Below are positions 8,599 to 15,971 of a stretch of 36,044 bases of DNA, piece after piece; the stretch's first letter is position 1, and each line of letters begins with the position of its first letter. Origin of the DNA: JBCCGE01 sp039029455. Lineage in GTDB: Bacteria; Pseudomonadota; Gammaproteobacteria; Arenicellales; Poriferihabitantaceae. The position numbers were made by a program, and so were the translations under genes. The notes under the pieces were generated by a model. It ran no database searches. It was not told where the DNA came from and saw only the letters and a list, made by a program, of their open reading frames with translations. Location of the stretch: positions 1 to 36,044 of the forward strand of contig JBCCGE010000031.1 in the NCBI GenBank assembly GCA_039029455.1. Direction: 5' to 3'.

Positions 8599-8661
8599 TT
8601 TTAGATAACCCGGTTCACATGTTAGTTAACCTAGTTCACATTTTAGATAACCCAGTTCACA
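8599..8661 (+). repeat. Three tandem 21-bp repeats directly upstream of the katG ribosome binding site
   Basis: Three head-to-tail units of exactly 21 bases occupy 8599-8619, 8620-8640 and 8641-8661. Each has the form TTTTAGATAACC followed by CRGTTCACA; the first and third differ at one base, the middle one at several. The last unit ends three bases before the GGAG ribosome binding site of katG. A 21-base period is two helical turns, so a protein bound to each unit would sit on one face of the DNA. Confidence 0.85.
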
Positions 8662-8673
8662 CAGGAGATAAAA

Positions 8674-10878
8674 ATGCCCGAAGCCCCGAAATGTCCTTTT
8701 TCCAGTGCTGTTCAGCACCACACAGCCGGAGGCGGTACTTCAAATAACGACTGGTGGCCGAATCGGTTACCACTTCACATACTGCATCAGCATTCTTCAA
8801 AGTCCAATCCGATGGATTCGGCGTTTGACTACGCCCAGGCGTTTGAGTCGCTTGATCTTGACTCGGTGAAAGAAGATCTGTACGCGTTGATGACGGACTC
8901 ACAGGATTGGTGGCCCGCAGACTATGGTCACTATGGTCCGTTCTTCATACGAATGGCGTGGCACAGTGCCGGCACTTATCGGATTGCTGATGGTCGAGGT
9001 GGAGCCGGTAGCGGCTCGCAACGCTTCGCCCCTCTGAACAGCTGGCCGGACAATGGGAATCTTGACAAAGCCAGGCGGCTCTTATGGCCAATAAAACAGA
9101 AATATGGCCAGAAGATTTCATGGGCTGATTTGATGATTCTGACCGGGAACTGTGCGCTGGAGTCCATGGGCTTTAAGACCTTTGGATTTGCCGGCGGGCG
9201 TGCCGATATTTGGGAGCCTGAAGAAGACATTTATTGGGGGTCTGAGGATACCTGGCTTGGCGATGATCGATATAGTGGCGATCGCGATCTGGAAAACCCG
9301 CTGGGGGCAGTCCAGATGGGTTTGATCTACGTAAACCCGGAGGGCCCAAATGGAAATCCGGACCCGGTGGCTTCCGGACGTGATATCCGAGAAACGTTTG
9401 GTCGGATGGCCATGAATGATGAAGAAACCGTAGCCCTCGTTGCCGGCGGACATACCTTTGGGAAAGGACATGGTGCAGGCGATCCTGCAATGGTGGGGGC
9501 AGAGCCCGAAGGCGCATCCATTCAATCGCAAGGGCTCGGATGGATAAGCGATCACGCTAGCGGTAAGGGGGTTGATACCATCACGAGCGGTGTAGAGGGC
9601 GCGTGGACGCCAACGCCAACCACCTGGGATGGTTCCTATTTCGATGTGCTTCTAGGGTACGAATGGGAGCTTACTAAAAGTCCTGCCGGAGCCAACCAGT
9701 GGAAACCAAAGGACTTAGCGGAAAAAGATCATGCTCCGGAAGTCGACGGGTCGGAGAAACGCTTGTCCTTGATGATGACCACCGCTGATATGGCGATGAA
9801 GATGGATCCGGAGTACGAAAAAATTTCGCGTCGATTTCATGAAAACCCTGAGGAGTTTGCGGATGCTTTCGCCAGAGCGTGGTTTAAGTTAACGCACCGG
9901 GATATGGGGCCAAAAAGTCGTTATTTGGGCAAAGAGGTCCCCACAGAAGACCTTATCTGGCAAGACCCTGTTCCCCAAAGAAATGGTAAGTTGATTGATG
10001 ATGATGACATCCGTGATCTGAAATCGCAGATACTGGAATCTGATTTAACCGGCCGTGAGCTGATTTCAACCGCCCTGGCCTCAGCCTGCACTTTTCGCGG
10101 TTCTGATATGCGTGGTGGCGCCAATGGGGCTCGGATACGCCTCTCTCCTCAGAGAGAGTGGAGTGCGAACGAACCCGAACAGCTCAATCGCGTGCTTGAG
10201 GTGTTAGAAGAGATTCAGGGGGACTTCAATAGCAAGCAAAGCGGTAAACACGTATCTGTTGCCGATTTGATTGTCCTGGGTGGCGGTGCCGCGATAGAAC
10301 AAGCCTCAACAGAGGCCGGCAGCAAAGTCGACGTGCCGTTCACACCGGGACGCACGGATGCCACTCAGGAACTAACCGATGTCGATTCGTTTGAGGTTCT
10401 TGAACCAGACGCCTGTGGTTTTCGCAACTATCAACGAACGCAGTTTGCGGTTTCTTCAGAGGAGCTGCTTGTCAATCAGGCGCAACTCCTGACACTCACC
10501 GCCCCTGAGATGACGGTAATGGTCGGTGGTTTGCGAGCCCTTGGAGTGACACGTGAAGGAAGCACGCACGGCGTACTAACCGAACGCCCTGGAGTTCTTA
10601 GCAATGATTTCTTCGTCAACCTTCTCGATATAAACACGACCTGGAGCGCCATCGATGATGACGAACTGTTGTTTGAAGGTCGTGATCGTGTCAGTGGTGA
10701 ATCAAAATGGACCGGCACACGTGTGGACCTGGTCTTTGGTTCTAACTCCCAACTTCGCGCGATCGCTGAAGTTTATGGAAGTACCGATGCACAAGATCGT
10801 TTTGCCGCGGACTTCGTATCCGCATGGACGAAGGTCATGAATCTGGATCGCTTCGATATTAAGGCAGCCGCTGCATAA
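8674..10878 (+). CDS. katG: Bifunctional catalase-peroxidase
   Basis: A 734-residue haem enzyme that breaks down hydrogen peroxide by catalase and peroxidase activity; its length is normal for KatG. The distal haem pocket FIRMAWHSAGTYR gives Arg93, Trp96 and His97. Tyr219 (MGLIYVNPEGPNG) and Met245 (FGRMAMNDEETVAL) complete the Met-Tyr-Trp crosslink with Trp96 that catalase activity needs. The proximal haem ligand is His260 in VAGGHTFGKGHGAG. The second, non-haem half of the protein is complete. No signal peptide is seen, so it is cytoplasmic. The ATG at 8674 follows GGAG at a good distance. Divergent oxyR suggests peroxide induction. Upstream are three 21-bp repeats and an IS5 remnant. Confidence 0.97.
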   Translation: MPEAPKCPFSSAVQHHTAGGGTSNNDWWPNRLPLHILHQHSSKSNPMDSAFDYAQAFESLDLDSVKEDLYALMTDSQDWWPADYGHYGPFFIRMAWHSAGTYRIADGRGGAGSGSQRFAPLNSWPDNGNLDKARRLLWPIKQKYGQKISWADLMILTGNCALESMGFKTFGFAGGRADIWEPEEDIYWGSEDTWLGDDRYSGDRDLENPLGAVQMGLIYVNPEGPNGNPDPVASGRDIRETFGRMAMNDEETVALVAGGHTFGKGHGAGDPAMVGAEPEGASIQSQGLGWISDHASGKGVDTITSGVEGAWTPTPTTWDGSYFDVLLGYEWELTKSPAGANQWKPKDLAEKDHAPEVDGSEKRLSLMMTTADMAMKMDPEYEKISRRFHENPEEFADAFARAWFKLTHRDMGPKSRYLGKEVPTEDLIWQDPVPQRNGKLIDDDDIRDLKSQILESDLTGRELISTALASACTFRGSDMRGGANGARIRLSPQREWSANEPEQLNRVLEVLEEIQGDFNSKQSGKHVSVADLIVLGGGAAIEQASTEAGSKVDVPFTPGRTDATQELTDVDSFEVLEPDACGFRNYQRTQFAVSSEELLVNQAQLLTLTAPEMTVMVGGLRALGVTREGSTHGVLTERPGVLSNDFFVNLLDINTTWSAIDDDELLFEGRDRVSGESKWTGTRVDLVFGSNSQLRAIAEVYGSTDAQDRFAADFVSAWTKVMNLDRFDIKAAAA

Positions 10879-11048
10879 GTCTGGGCGAACCCGGATTGAG
10901 AGCTAAAATGTTCAAGATCGAGACAGAAAACGCACGCCATAGTCGTTCTATTGCGAAGTTTTCTGACAAGATATTGGACATTTTAGACTCAACTGGGTCG
11001 GTCATGACCTTTGCAGAGGTTTCTAAATAAGCAACAACCTATGAAAAC

Positions 11049-11113
11049 TTTCGGTCGTCAGAAGACTCTGTCATTAATGCAAATTTGGGTAAACGCGGTA
11101 AAGACGACCGAAA
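11049..11113. repeat. Perfect 11-bp inverted repeat with 43-base spacer
   Basis: TTTCGGTCGTC at 11049-11059 is exactly complementary, in reverse, to GACGACCGAAA at 11103-11113. The 43 bases between them have no evident function. It could fold as a long-loop hairpin in RNA or mark the ends of a tiny inserted segment. Confidence 0.6.
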
Positions 11114-11205
11114 TTTCCGTATCAGTAAAAGATACTGGCTCCAACCCATAAATAGAAGTCGCCTGAGAGAGGGCGGTTCCACAATTCTTCAGCCTATCTG
11201 AGGTT

Positions 11206-11239
11206 CCGGCACTATCTGGCAAAAGTCCGGTAGTGTCGG
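11206..11239 (+). terminator. Hairpin, possible katG-distal terminator
   Basis: CCGGCACTATC (11206-11216) pairs with GGTAGTGTCGG (11229-11239) over 11 positions, two of them G-U, around a 12-base loop. It is followed by ATTCTTCATTATTTC, which is T-rich but not a clean T-tract, so it is a weak terminator candidate. Confidence 0.4.
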
Positions 11240-11512
11240 ATTCTTCATTATTTCAACGATTAATTCATCGGGGTCACAACCTAACCATGCACAAATACAG
11301 TTGTTGCAAGGGGGCTGGGCTGTTGTGGACTTTGGCACGCTAAGCTTCACAAAACTGCACTATCTGCTCTGACCCGAGTCAATTCAGTAAATAACGATCC
11401 AAACGCTCCGTCACCTCTGGAATAAAAATGGTATAAAAGGCAATGAAGGACTGGAGCAGAAGCACCAGAGCCTCTTTTTTTACTGTTTGATAACCGCTCA
11501 GAGTCTGCTTGG

Positions 11513-11539
11513 AGATTTGCAAAAGGTGTCCGCAAATCT
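11513..11539. promoter_or_regulatory. Inverted repeat upstream of TRAP system 1, candidate operator
   Basis: AGATTTGC and GCAAATCT form a perfect 8-bp dyad separated by 11 bases (AAAAGGTGTCC), ending about 130 bases before the dctP start. The size (27 bases) fits a dimeric regulator. No regulator gene is next to this transporter, so the binding protein is unknown. Confidence 0.4.
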
Positions 11540-11667
11540 GAACGTGATCGATTTTGTCATTAATCAAAAAGATCAGCTCAGACCCTGCAACAGTTGCAGA
11601 AGCAGATACCCTGGACAAAAGAACTGGCCCCATGTTTTGTAATCTAACTTTCTATCCGGAGAAAACA

Positions 11668-12657
11668 ATGAAACTAATCATTCTCAGAGTACTTCTCGCG
11701 TGCTCAGTGTTTTTCAGCTTCGCGGCATTCGCCGAGACCACAATCAGGGTCACACTTCAATTGCCGGAGACGCATTCGCTGGGGCAAAACTGGAACGACT
11801 TCGCAGCTATCGTTGACGAAAAGTCAGGGGGCGAGCTTAAGGTGCAACTCTTTCCCTCGGCACAACTCTTTAAGGATAAGGAAGTGCCGGGCGCAGTTGG
11901 TTCTGGCGCAGTGGAAGCAGGTTCCGCTTTCCTTGGTCGATTCGCAGGGTCTGTGCCCGCTGTTGATGTTGTCTCGATACCATTTGTGTTTTCTGACGAA
12001 GCACACATTCGCGCATCGGTTGCTCCCGGATCCGATATGCGCGCAACACTGGACAGTGCCATATTAAAAGAAACCAACAATCGGGTGCTCTGGTGGCAGG
12101 CTTTCGGCCGGAACATATACCTAAACAATGGCTCGGCGATCGTCACGCCCGACGACCTTAAAGGTAAAAAAGTAAGAACATACGGTAAGGTACATGGCTG
12201 GACTGTTGAAGCTCTTGGTGGAGCCCCAACCCTGATGTCCGGGTCAAAGCAGTTTCTGGCGTATCAACAGGGCGCAGTTGACGTCGGCATGACCGGTGCA
12301 TCGGCCGTTAAATCTCGAAATTTATTCGAAGTCATGGATCACATGACACTGACATTTGACAGTGCCATTGAGTTTATCGCTGTTATGAACAATGACTTTT
12401 ATCAAGGTCTCTCCGCAGAACACAAAGCAATCATCGACGCGGCATCACTGGAGGTTGAGCAGAAACTTCGCGATGAAATTTATGCGCAGGAAGCCGCTAA
12501 TGTCGAAGAAATGAAATCGAAGATGACGGTAGTTGAGCTGAGTGAAGATCAGCGCGCTGCATGGCGGGACGCGACAGCAGGGGTTGTTGATCGCTTTGTG
12601 AAAGAAACCGGTGATACCGGCGCAGCCGTGGTTTCCGCAGTAAAGTCTGCGATGTAA
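11668..12657 (+). CDS. dctP: TRAP transporter substrate-binding protein (DctP family), system 1
   Basis: A 329-residue periplasmic solute-binding protein. Residues 1-22 are a signal peptide (MKLIILRVLLACSVFFSFAA then FAE). The mature protein begins TTIRVTLQLPETHSLGQNW, the usual DctP opening. DLKGKKVRTYGKVHG holds the conserved Arg that grips a substrate carboxylate, and FLAYQQGAVDVGMTG is the family's Q-x-G-x-V/I-D segment. I chose the ATG at 11668, preceded by CCGGAG, because it begins the signal peptide; the frame is open further upstream but that extension is not plausible. It is followed by a hairpin and then the DctQ and DctM genes, so it is the binding component of a Na+- or H+-driven TRAP importer of an organic acid. 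The ligand cannot be read from the sequence. Confidence 0.9.
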   Translation: MKLIILRVLLACSVFFSFAAFAETTIRVTLQLPETHSLGQNWNDFAAIVDEKSGGELKVQLFPSAQLFKDKEVPGAVGSGAVEAGSAFLGRFAGSVPAVDVVSIPFVFSDEAHIRASVAPGSDMRATLDSAILKETNNRVLWWQAFGRNIYLNNGSAIVTPDDLKGKKVRTYGKVHGWTVEALGGAPTLMSGSKQFLAYQQGAVDVGMTGASAVKSRNLFEVMDHMTLTFDSAIEFIAVMNNDFYQGLSAEHKAIIDAASLEVEQKLRDEIYAQEAANVEEMKSKMTVVELSEDQRAAWRDATAGVVDRFVKETGDTGAAVVSAVKSAM

Positions 12658-12677
12658 GCCCGACTTTTACGATTCAG

Positions 12678-12710
12678 AAAAGCGGCGCGCTACTGTGCCG
12701 CTTTTTCTTT
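12678..12710 (+). terminator. Hairpin between dctP and dctQ (attenuating terminator)
   Basis: AAAAGCGGC pairs with GCCGCTTTT around a 10-base loop and is followed by TCTTT. Such intra-operon terminators let the binding protein be made in excess over the membrane subunits, which suits TRAP operons in P-Q-M order. Confidence 0.65.
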
Positions 12711-12740
12711 CTGACCATACGAGTAATCGCCGGTAAAAAA

Positions 12741-13268
12741 ATGGTTGGCGCCATCAATACACTCATCCGAGTGGTCGACACAGTTTCCGAATTTTTGGGA
12801 AAGCTGTGCTCATGGTGTTTGTTTGCGATTGGTTTTTTCATCACTTTTGAAGTGGTGATGCGGTATGTTTTTAACTCGCCAACCGTATGGGTTGACGAGA
12901 TCAGTCGAGTGCTTCAGGTTTGGGTGGTGTTCCTGGCAACTCCCTACGTGCTCAAACACCGTGAGATGATCACTATCGATGTCTTTCTGCGAGACCCCCA
13001 GACTCTGAACCGGCGCCTGGCTGAATCCTTTTCGATCATCGTCCTGTTCATATTTATGTCGGTAGCCGTCTACTACAGTTTCGAAATCTGGCTTAAATCC
13101 ACTTTGGCGGGTCACACCACTGATACCTATCTGGCTCCGCCCAAGTGGTTCACTCATGCGCCGGTTTGGGTGGGCGGTGCAATGCTTTTACTGCAGGGAC
13201 TCGCGCAGCTGACGCGAATATGGATTGTTGAGAATAACTCTTACGATACAGTGAGCGGATCCGGTTAA
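12741..13268 (+). CDS. dctQ: TRAP transporter small permease (DctQ family), system 1
   Basis: A 175-residue inner-membrane protein with four predicted membrane helices: around residues 18-38 (LCSWCLFAIGFFITFEVVMR), 55-70, 92-112 (IIVLFIFMSVAVYYSFEIW) and 133-155. FEVVMRYVFNSPTVWVDEIS is the DctQ signature (R-Y-x-F-N then W-x-D/E-E), and LKHREMITIDVFLR is the conserved loop. It lies 83 bases downstream of dctP, and its TAA overlaps the ATG of dctM by one base (TAATG), indicating translational coupling. Confidence 0.9.
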   Translation: MVGAINTLIRVVDTVSEFLGKLCSWCLFAIGFFITFEVVMRYVFNSPTVWVDEISRVLQVWVVFLATPYVLKHREMITIDVFLRDPQTLNRRLAESFSIIVLFIFMSVAVYYSFEIWLKSTLAGHTTDTYLAPPKWFTHAPVWVGGAMLLLQGLAQLTRIWIVENNSYDTVSGSG

Positions 13269-14545
13269 TGGAATCGGTACTGATCCTTACCGCTCTGCTG
13301 GCCTTGCTGTTGCTTCGCACCCCTGTCGCTTTCGCCTTGGGTGGTTTAGGCGTCATTCTGCTCGCACTGAAAGGCTTCCCGCTGGTCGCGGTTCCGCAGC
13401 GATTGCACGGCTCAATGGATAGTTTCGAACTGTTGGCTGTACCGATGTTCCTGCTGATGTCCAACATCCTGCTCAAAGGCGGGGTCGGACGGGATCTGTA
13501 TTCCGCGGTTCAAAGCTGGGTGGGGCATTGGCCGGGTGGACTCGGTGTTGCTACCGTTTTGTCGTGCACCCTGTTTTCAGCCATATCCGGATCATCCGTC
13601 GCAACCGCGGCAACGATCGGCACAGTGGCCATTCCGGAAATGACCCAGCGCGGATATAACAGACCGTTTGTGCTGGGCATGCTGGCAGCGGGCGGTACGC
13701 TTGGGATTTTGATCCCCCCCTCGATACCATTGATCATCTATGGTGTGATCTCGGAAACATCGATTCCGACCCTGTTCCTGGCAGGCATCGGGCCCGGTCT
13801 CTTTCTGGCCTCCACATTTATCATCTACGGGATTTTTTATTCAAAATTCTCTGGCGGTTATCAACCAATCGAAGCGGCCAGTTGGAAAGAGCGCGGCAAA
13901 ACAACTCTACTGGCATTACCGACCGTACTACTGGCCATTTGCATCGTTGGCTCGATCTATACCGGCATTGCAACGCCTTCTGAAAGTGCCGGACTTGGTT
14001 TTGTGCTGGCATTGATCATGACATTCGCCATGAAACGAATGACCTGGCCGAAGTTAAAAGAGGCAGTAGAAGCTGCATTAAAAACCAGCGTCATGGTTCT
14101 GATCATTGTGGCGGCCGCAAAAGTGTTTTCTTACGCGATTACCCTTTATCTGATTCCACAATCGATTAGCCAGGTTCTGGCAGAAAACATATCCACGCCA
14201 ACCCTTTTCATTTTGGCAATTGGCGGGGTTTTGCTGCTGATGGGATTTTTCCTCGAAAGTCTCTCCATGCTGTTAATAATGGTTCCGGTCTTGTTACCTG
14301 CGGTACTAAACATCGGCATCGATCCTATATGGTTTGGAATATTTTTTGTCATTCTGATCGAAACGGCCCTGATAACTCCACCGGTTGGAATGAATTTATT
14401 TGTCATTCAGGCGGTCGGGAAATCAACGCTGCAGGACGTGGCAAAAGGCGCAATGCCTTTCGCAGTCATTATGCTGCTTACCGCGTGCCTGCTGTGGTAC
14501 TGGCAGGATCTGGCGCTTTATATCCCTTATCAGCTTGCGAGATAG
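13268..14545 (+). CDS. dctM: TRAP transporter large permease (DctM family), system 1
   Basis: A 425-residue polytopic inner-membrane transporter of the DctM/ion-transporter superfamily, with roughly 11-12 membrane helices and normal length. Conserved stretches are FELLAVPMFLLMSNIL, LFSAISGSSVATAATIGTVA and GGTLGILIPPSIPLIIYGVI, followed by ATPSESAGLGFVLAL and ITPPVGMNLFVIQAVG. It carries the substrate and cation pathway; DctP delivers the ligand and DctQ is the partner subunit. The start overlaps the dctQ stop. A 144-bp repeat begins 27 bases after its stop codon. Confidence 0.93.
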   Translation: MESVLILTALLALLLLRTPVAFALGGLGVILLALKGFPLVAVPQRLHGSMDSFELLAVPMFLLMSNILLKGGVGRDLYSAVQSWVGHWPGGLGVATVLSCTLFSAISGSSVATAATIGTVAIPEMTQRGYNRPFVLGMLAAGGTLGILIPPSIPLIIYGVISETSIPTLFLAGIGPGLFLASTFIIYGIFYSKFSGGYQPIEAASWKERGKTTLLALPTVLLAICIVGSIYTGIATPSESAGLGFVLALIMTFAMKRMTWPKLKEAVEAALKTSVMVLIIVAAAKVFSYAITLYLIPQSISQVLAENISTPTLFILAIGGVLLLMGFFLESLSMLLIMVPVLLPAVLNIGIDPIWFGIFFVILIETALITPPVGMNLFVIQAVGKSTLQDVAKGAMPFAVIMLLTACLLWYWQDLALYIPYQLAR

Positions 14546-14572
14546 AAAGACTCGGGGATAAAAAGAGTTTCC

Positions 14573-14716
14573 AGAAGTCACCTCATAAATAGTAGATTGG
14601 CTTGGAGAACAAGGCGCAAGTACCGTGAAAAGCGCAGTTTATATAGGTAAATGAGCATCGGAACAGTGCTTGCAACGCCGTAATTCAAGTCAAGATGCAT
14701 TTAGGAGATAGCTTCT
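14573..14716 (+). repeat. 144-bp MITE-like element with terminal inverted repeats, copy B
   Basis: Inverted copy of 4082-4225 with the same length and about 92% identity. The ends AGAAGTCACCTCATAAAT and (reverse complement) AGAAGCTATCTCCTAAAT keep the terminal inverted repeat with a few changes. The internal dyad is kept as TTTAT-ATAG-GTAAA, where the C-to-T change still allows G-U pairing. It lies between dctM and the DMT permease gene; bases 14717-14921 beyond it hold nothing I recognise. No clear target-site duplication. Confidence 0.85.
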
Positions 14717-14921
14717 AACAGTTCCAGGATTCCGCTGTATGCCCACGCACTGATGCATTGCAGGTGTGGCAACATAGAGCAGACTGAAATAAAAAACGAA
14801 ACTGCACGAAATTTTTGTGCACCTTTTGTGGCTTTAGCCACCACTGAGCAAACATAGCCATCTCCGGAGAGCCGTTCTTCTTGCGAAGCCTTGTACCCAA
14901 CACACACTCTGTGTCTTCCTT

Positions 14922-15815
14922 ATGACCACCCAAGGCCGTATCGACAGCCCCTATCTGGCCATCGGGCTTTATGTTTCAAACCTGATGATCATGGTGTTGA
15001 TCAGCGGTCTGGTCAAACACTTGTCTGATCACTACCCGGTCACCCAGATTCTTTTGTTCCGCTTTGCACTGGCCGCAGTTCCGTTGTTTCTTTTCACAAT
15101 CACTATGCACGGACTTGAGGTAATGAAAACTGAGCGATATCAGGATCATGCCATTCGATCGGTATCGGGTATCTGCAGCTTGTCAATGCTGTATTTCGCA
15201 CTGTCGATGATCCCTATCGCCGAAGCCACCATGATTGCCTATTCATCACCGATATTCATCACAATTTTATCCATTCCCCTGCTCGGCGAAAAAATTGGCA
15301 TCGCACGTTGGAGCGCGGTTTTGATCGGATTTGCTGGCGTGATGATTATTGCCCAGCCCGGAACACAGGTTTTCAACCTCGGCGGACTTCTGGCGCTTGG
15401 ATCCGCGCTGGGGGGCGCCATGGTTGTCCTCTGGTTGAGAAAACTCAGCGACACCGAGCATCCCGGTCTAACCAGTTTTATCTATAACAGCCTCGGCGCA
15501 TTAGTATTCATCATTGTTACTCTTTACGTCGGCTGGCACGAGGTCATGTCATGGATTCACTGGCTGCTGTTAGCAGCCGTTGGTCTACTGGCGGCGGTTC
15601 AACAGTACCTGTTTGCGTTTTCGCTGCGATTTGGCGAGGCCAGCCTGATTGCACCGTTCGAGTATCTGATTCTGCTGTTCGCCGTTGCAGCCGGCATAAT
15701 TTTCTGGAATGAAATCCCACCGACAACCTCCGTCATTGGAGGCACAGTGATTGTTGCCAGCGGTCTCATCATCATCTTCAGAGCAAACAAAAAGAAAGTT
15801 CAAACACAAACTTAA
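14922..15815 (+). CDS. DMT/EamA-family permease
   Basis: A 297-residue inner-membrane protein with ten predicted helices in two EamA repeats, the standard drug/metabolite transporter architecture. The first repeat includes VTQILLFRFALAAVPLFLF and PIAEATMIAYSSPIFITILS, followed by LLGEKIGIARWSAVLIGFAG. The second includes LRFGEASLIAPFEYLILLFA and IIFWNEIPPTTSVIGGTVIV. Members export or import amino acids, nucleotides, S-adenosylmethionine or other metabolites; the substrate cannot be told here. The ATG at 14922 begins the conserved N-terminus with no strong ribosome binding site. It stands alone, between a repeat element and a convergent gene of unknown function. Confidence 0.88.
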   Translation: MTTQGRIDSPYLAIGLYVSNLMIMVLISGLVKHLSDHYPVTQILLFRFALAAVPLFLFTITMHGLEVMKTERYQDHAIRSVSGICSLSMLYFALSMIPIAEATMIAYSSPIFITILSIPLLGEKIGIARWSAVLIGFAGVMIIAQPGTQVFNLGGLLALGSALGGAMVVLWLRKLSDTEHPGLTSFIYNSLGALVFIIVTLYVGWHEVMSWIHWLLLAAVGLLAAVQQYLFAFSLRFGEASLIAPFEYLILLFAVAAGIIFWNEIPPTTSVIGGTVIVASGLIIIFRANKKKVQTQT

Positions 15816-15971
15816 AGGCACAATCGCACGCTCACGCCTAAGTTCGAATCCACAAATCCTCAGTGAATCTGTAAAGACAAGCGGTTAAAGCCACGGTTTA
15901 AGGTCGAAAGGCAGAATTTCTAATATCGTCTTTTGATCTTTTAACAGAACACGACAGGCAAACGTAGTTCG

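Larger units (their letters stand above)
10879..11667. other. Intergenic region between katG and TRAP system 1
   Basis: Nearly 800 bases without a gene I can support. A 40-codon frame at 10908-11030 (ATG start, TAA stop) follows katG; the same frame continues past the TAA to about 11202 and has no recognisable domain. Other contents are an 11-bp inverted repeat (11049-11059 / 11103-11113), a hairpin at 11206-11239, and an inverted repeat at 11513-11539 close to the TRAP genes. A minus-strand 84-codon frame at 11379-11633 lacks a ribosome binding site and homology I recognise. Confidence 0.5.

Noticed and set aside
10908..11030. 40-codon small protein downstream of katG
   Set aside because: It has an ATG but a weak ribosome binding site, and its frame continues with similar composition past the stop; not enough to call a gene.
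11379..11633. 84-codon minus-strand frame upstream of dctP
   Set aside because: No ribosome binding site, no recognised family, and it overlaps the dyad that looks like a dctP operator; could be a remnant but cannot be supported.
15838..15862. GTTCGAATCC resembling a tRNA T-loop
   Set aside because: The flanking bases do not form a T-stem, and no acceptor or anticodon arm lies at the right distances.
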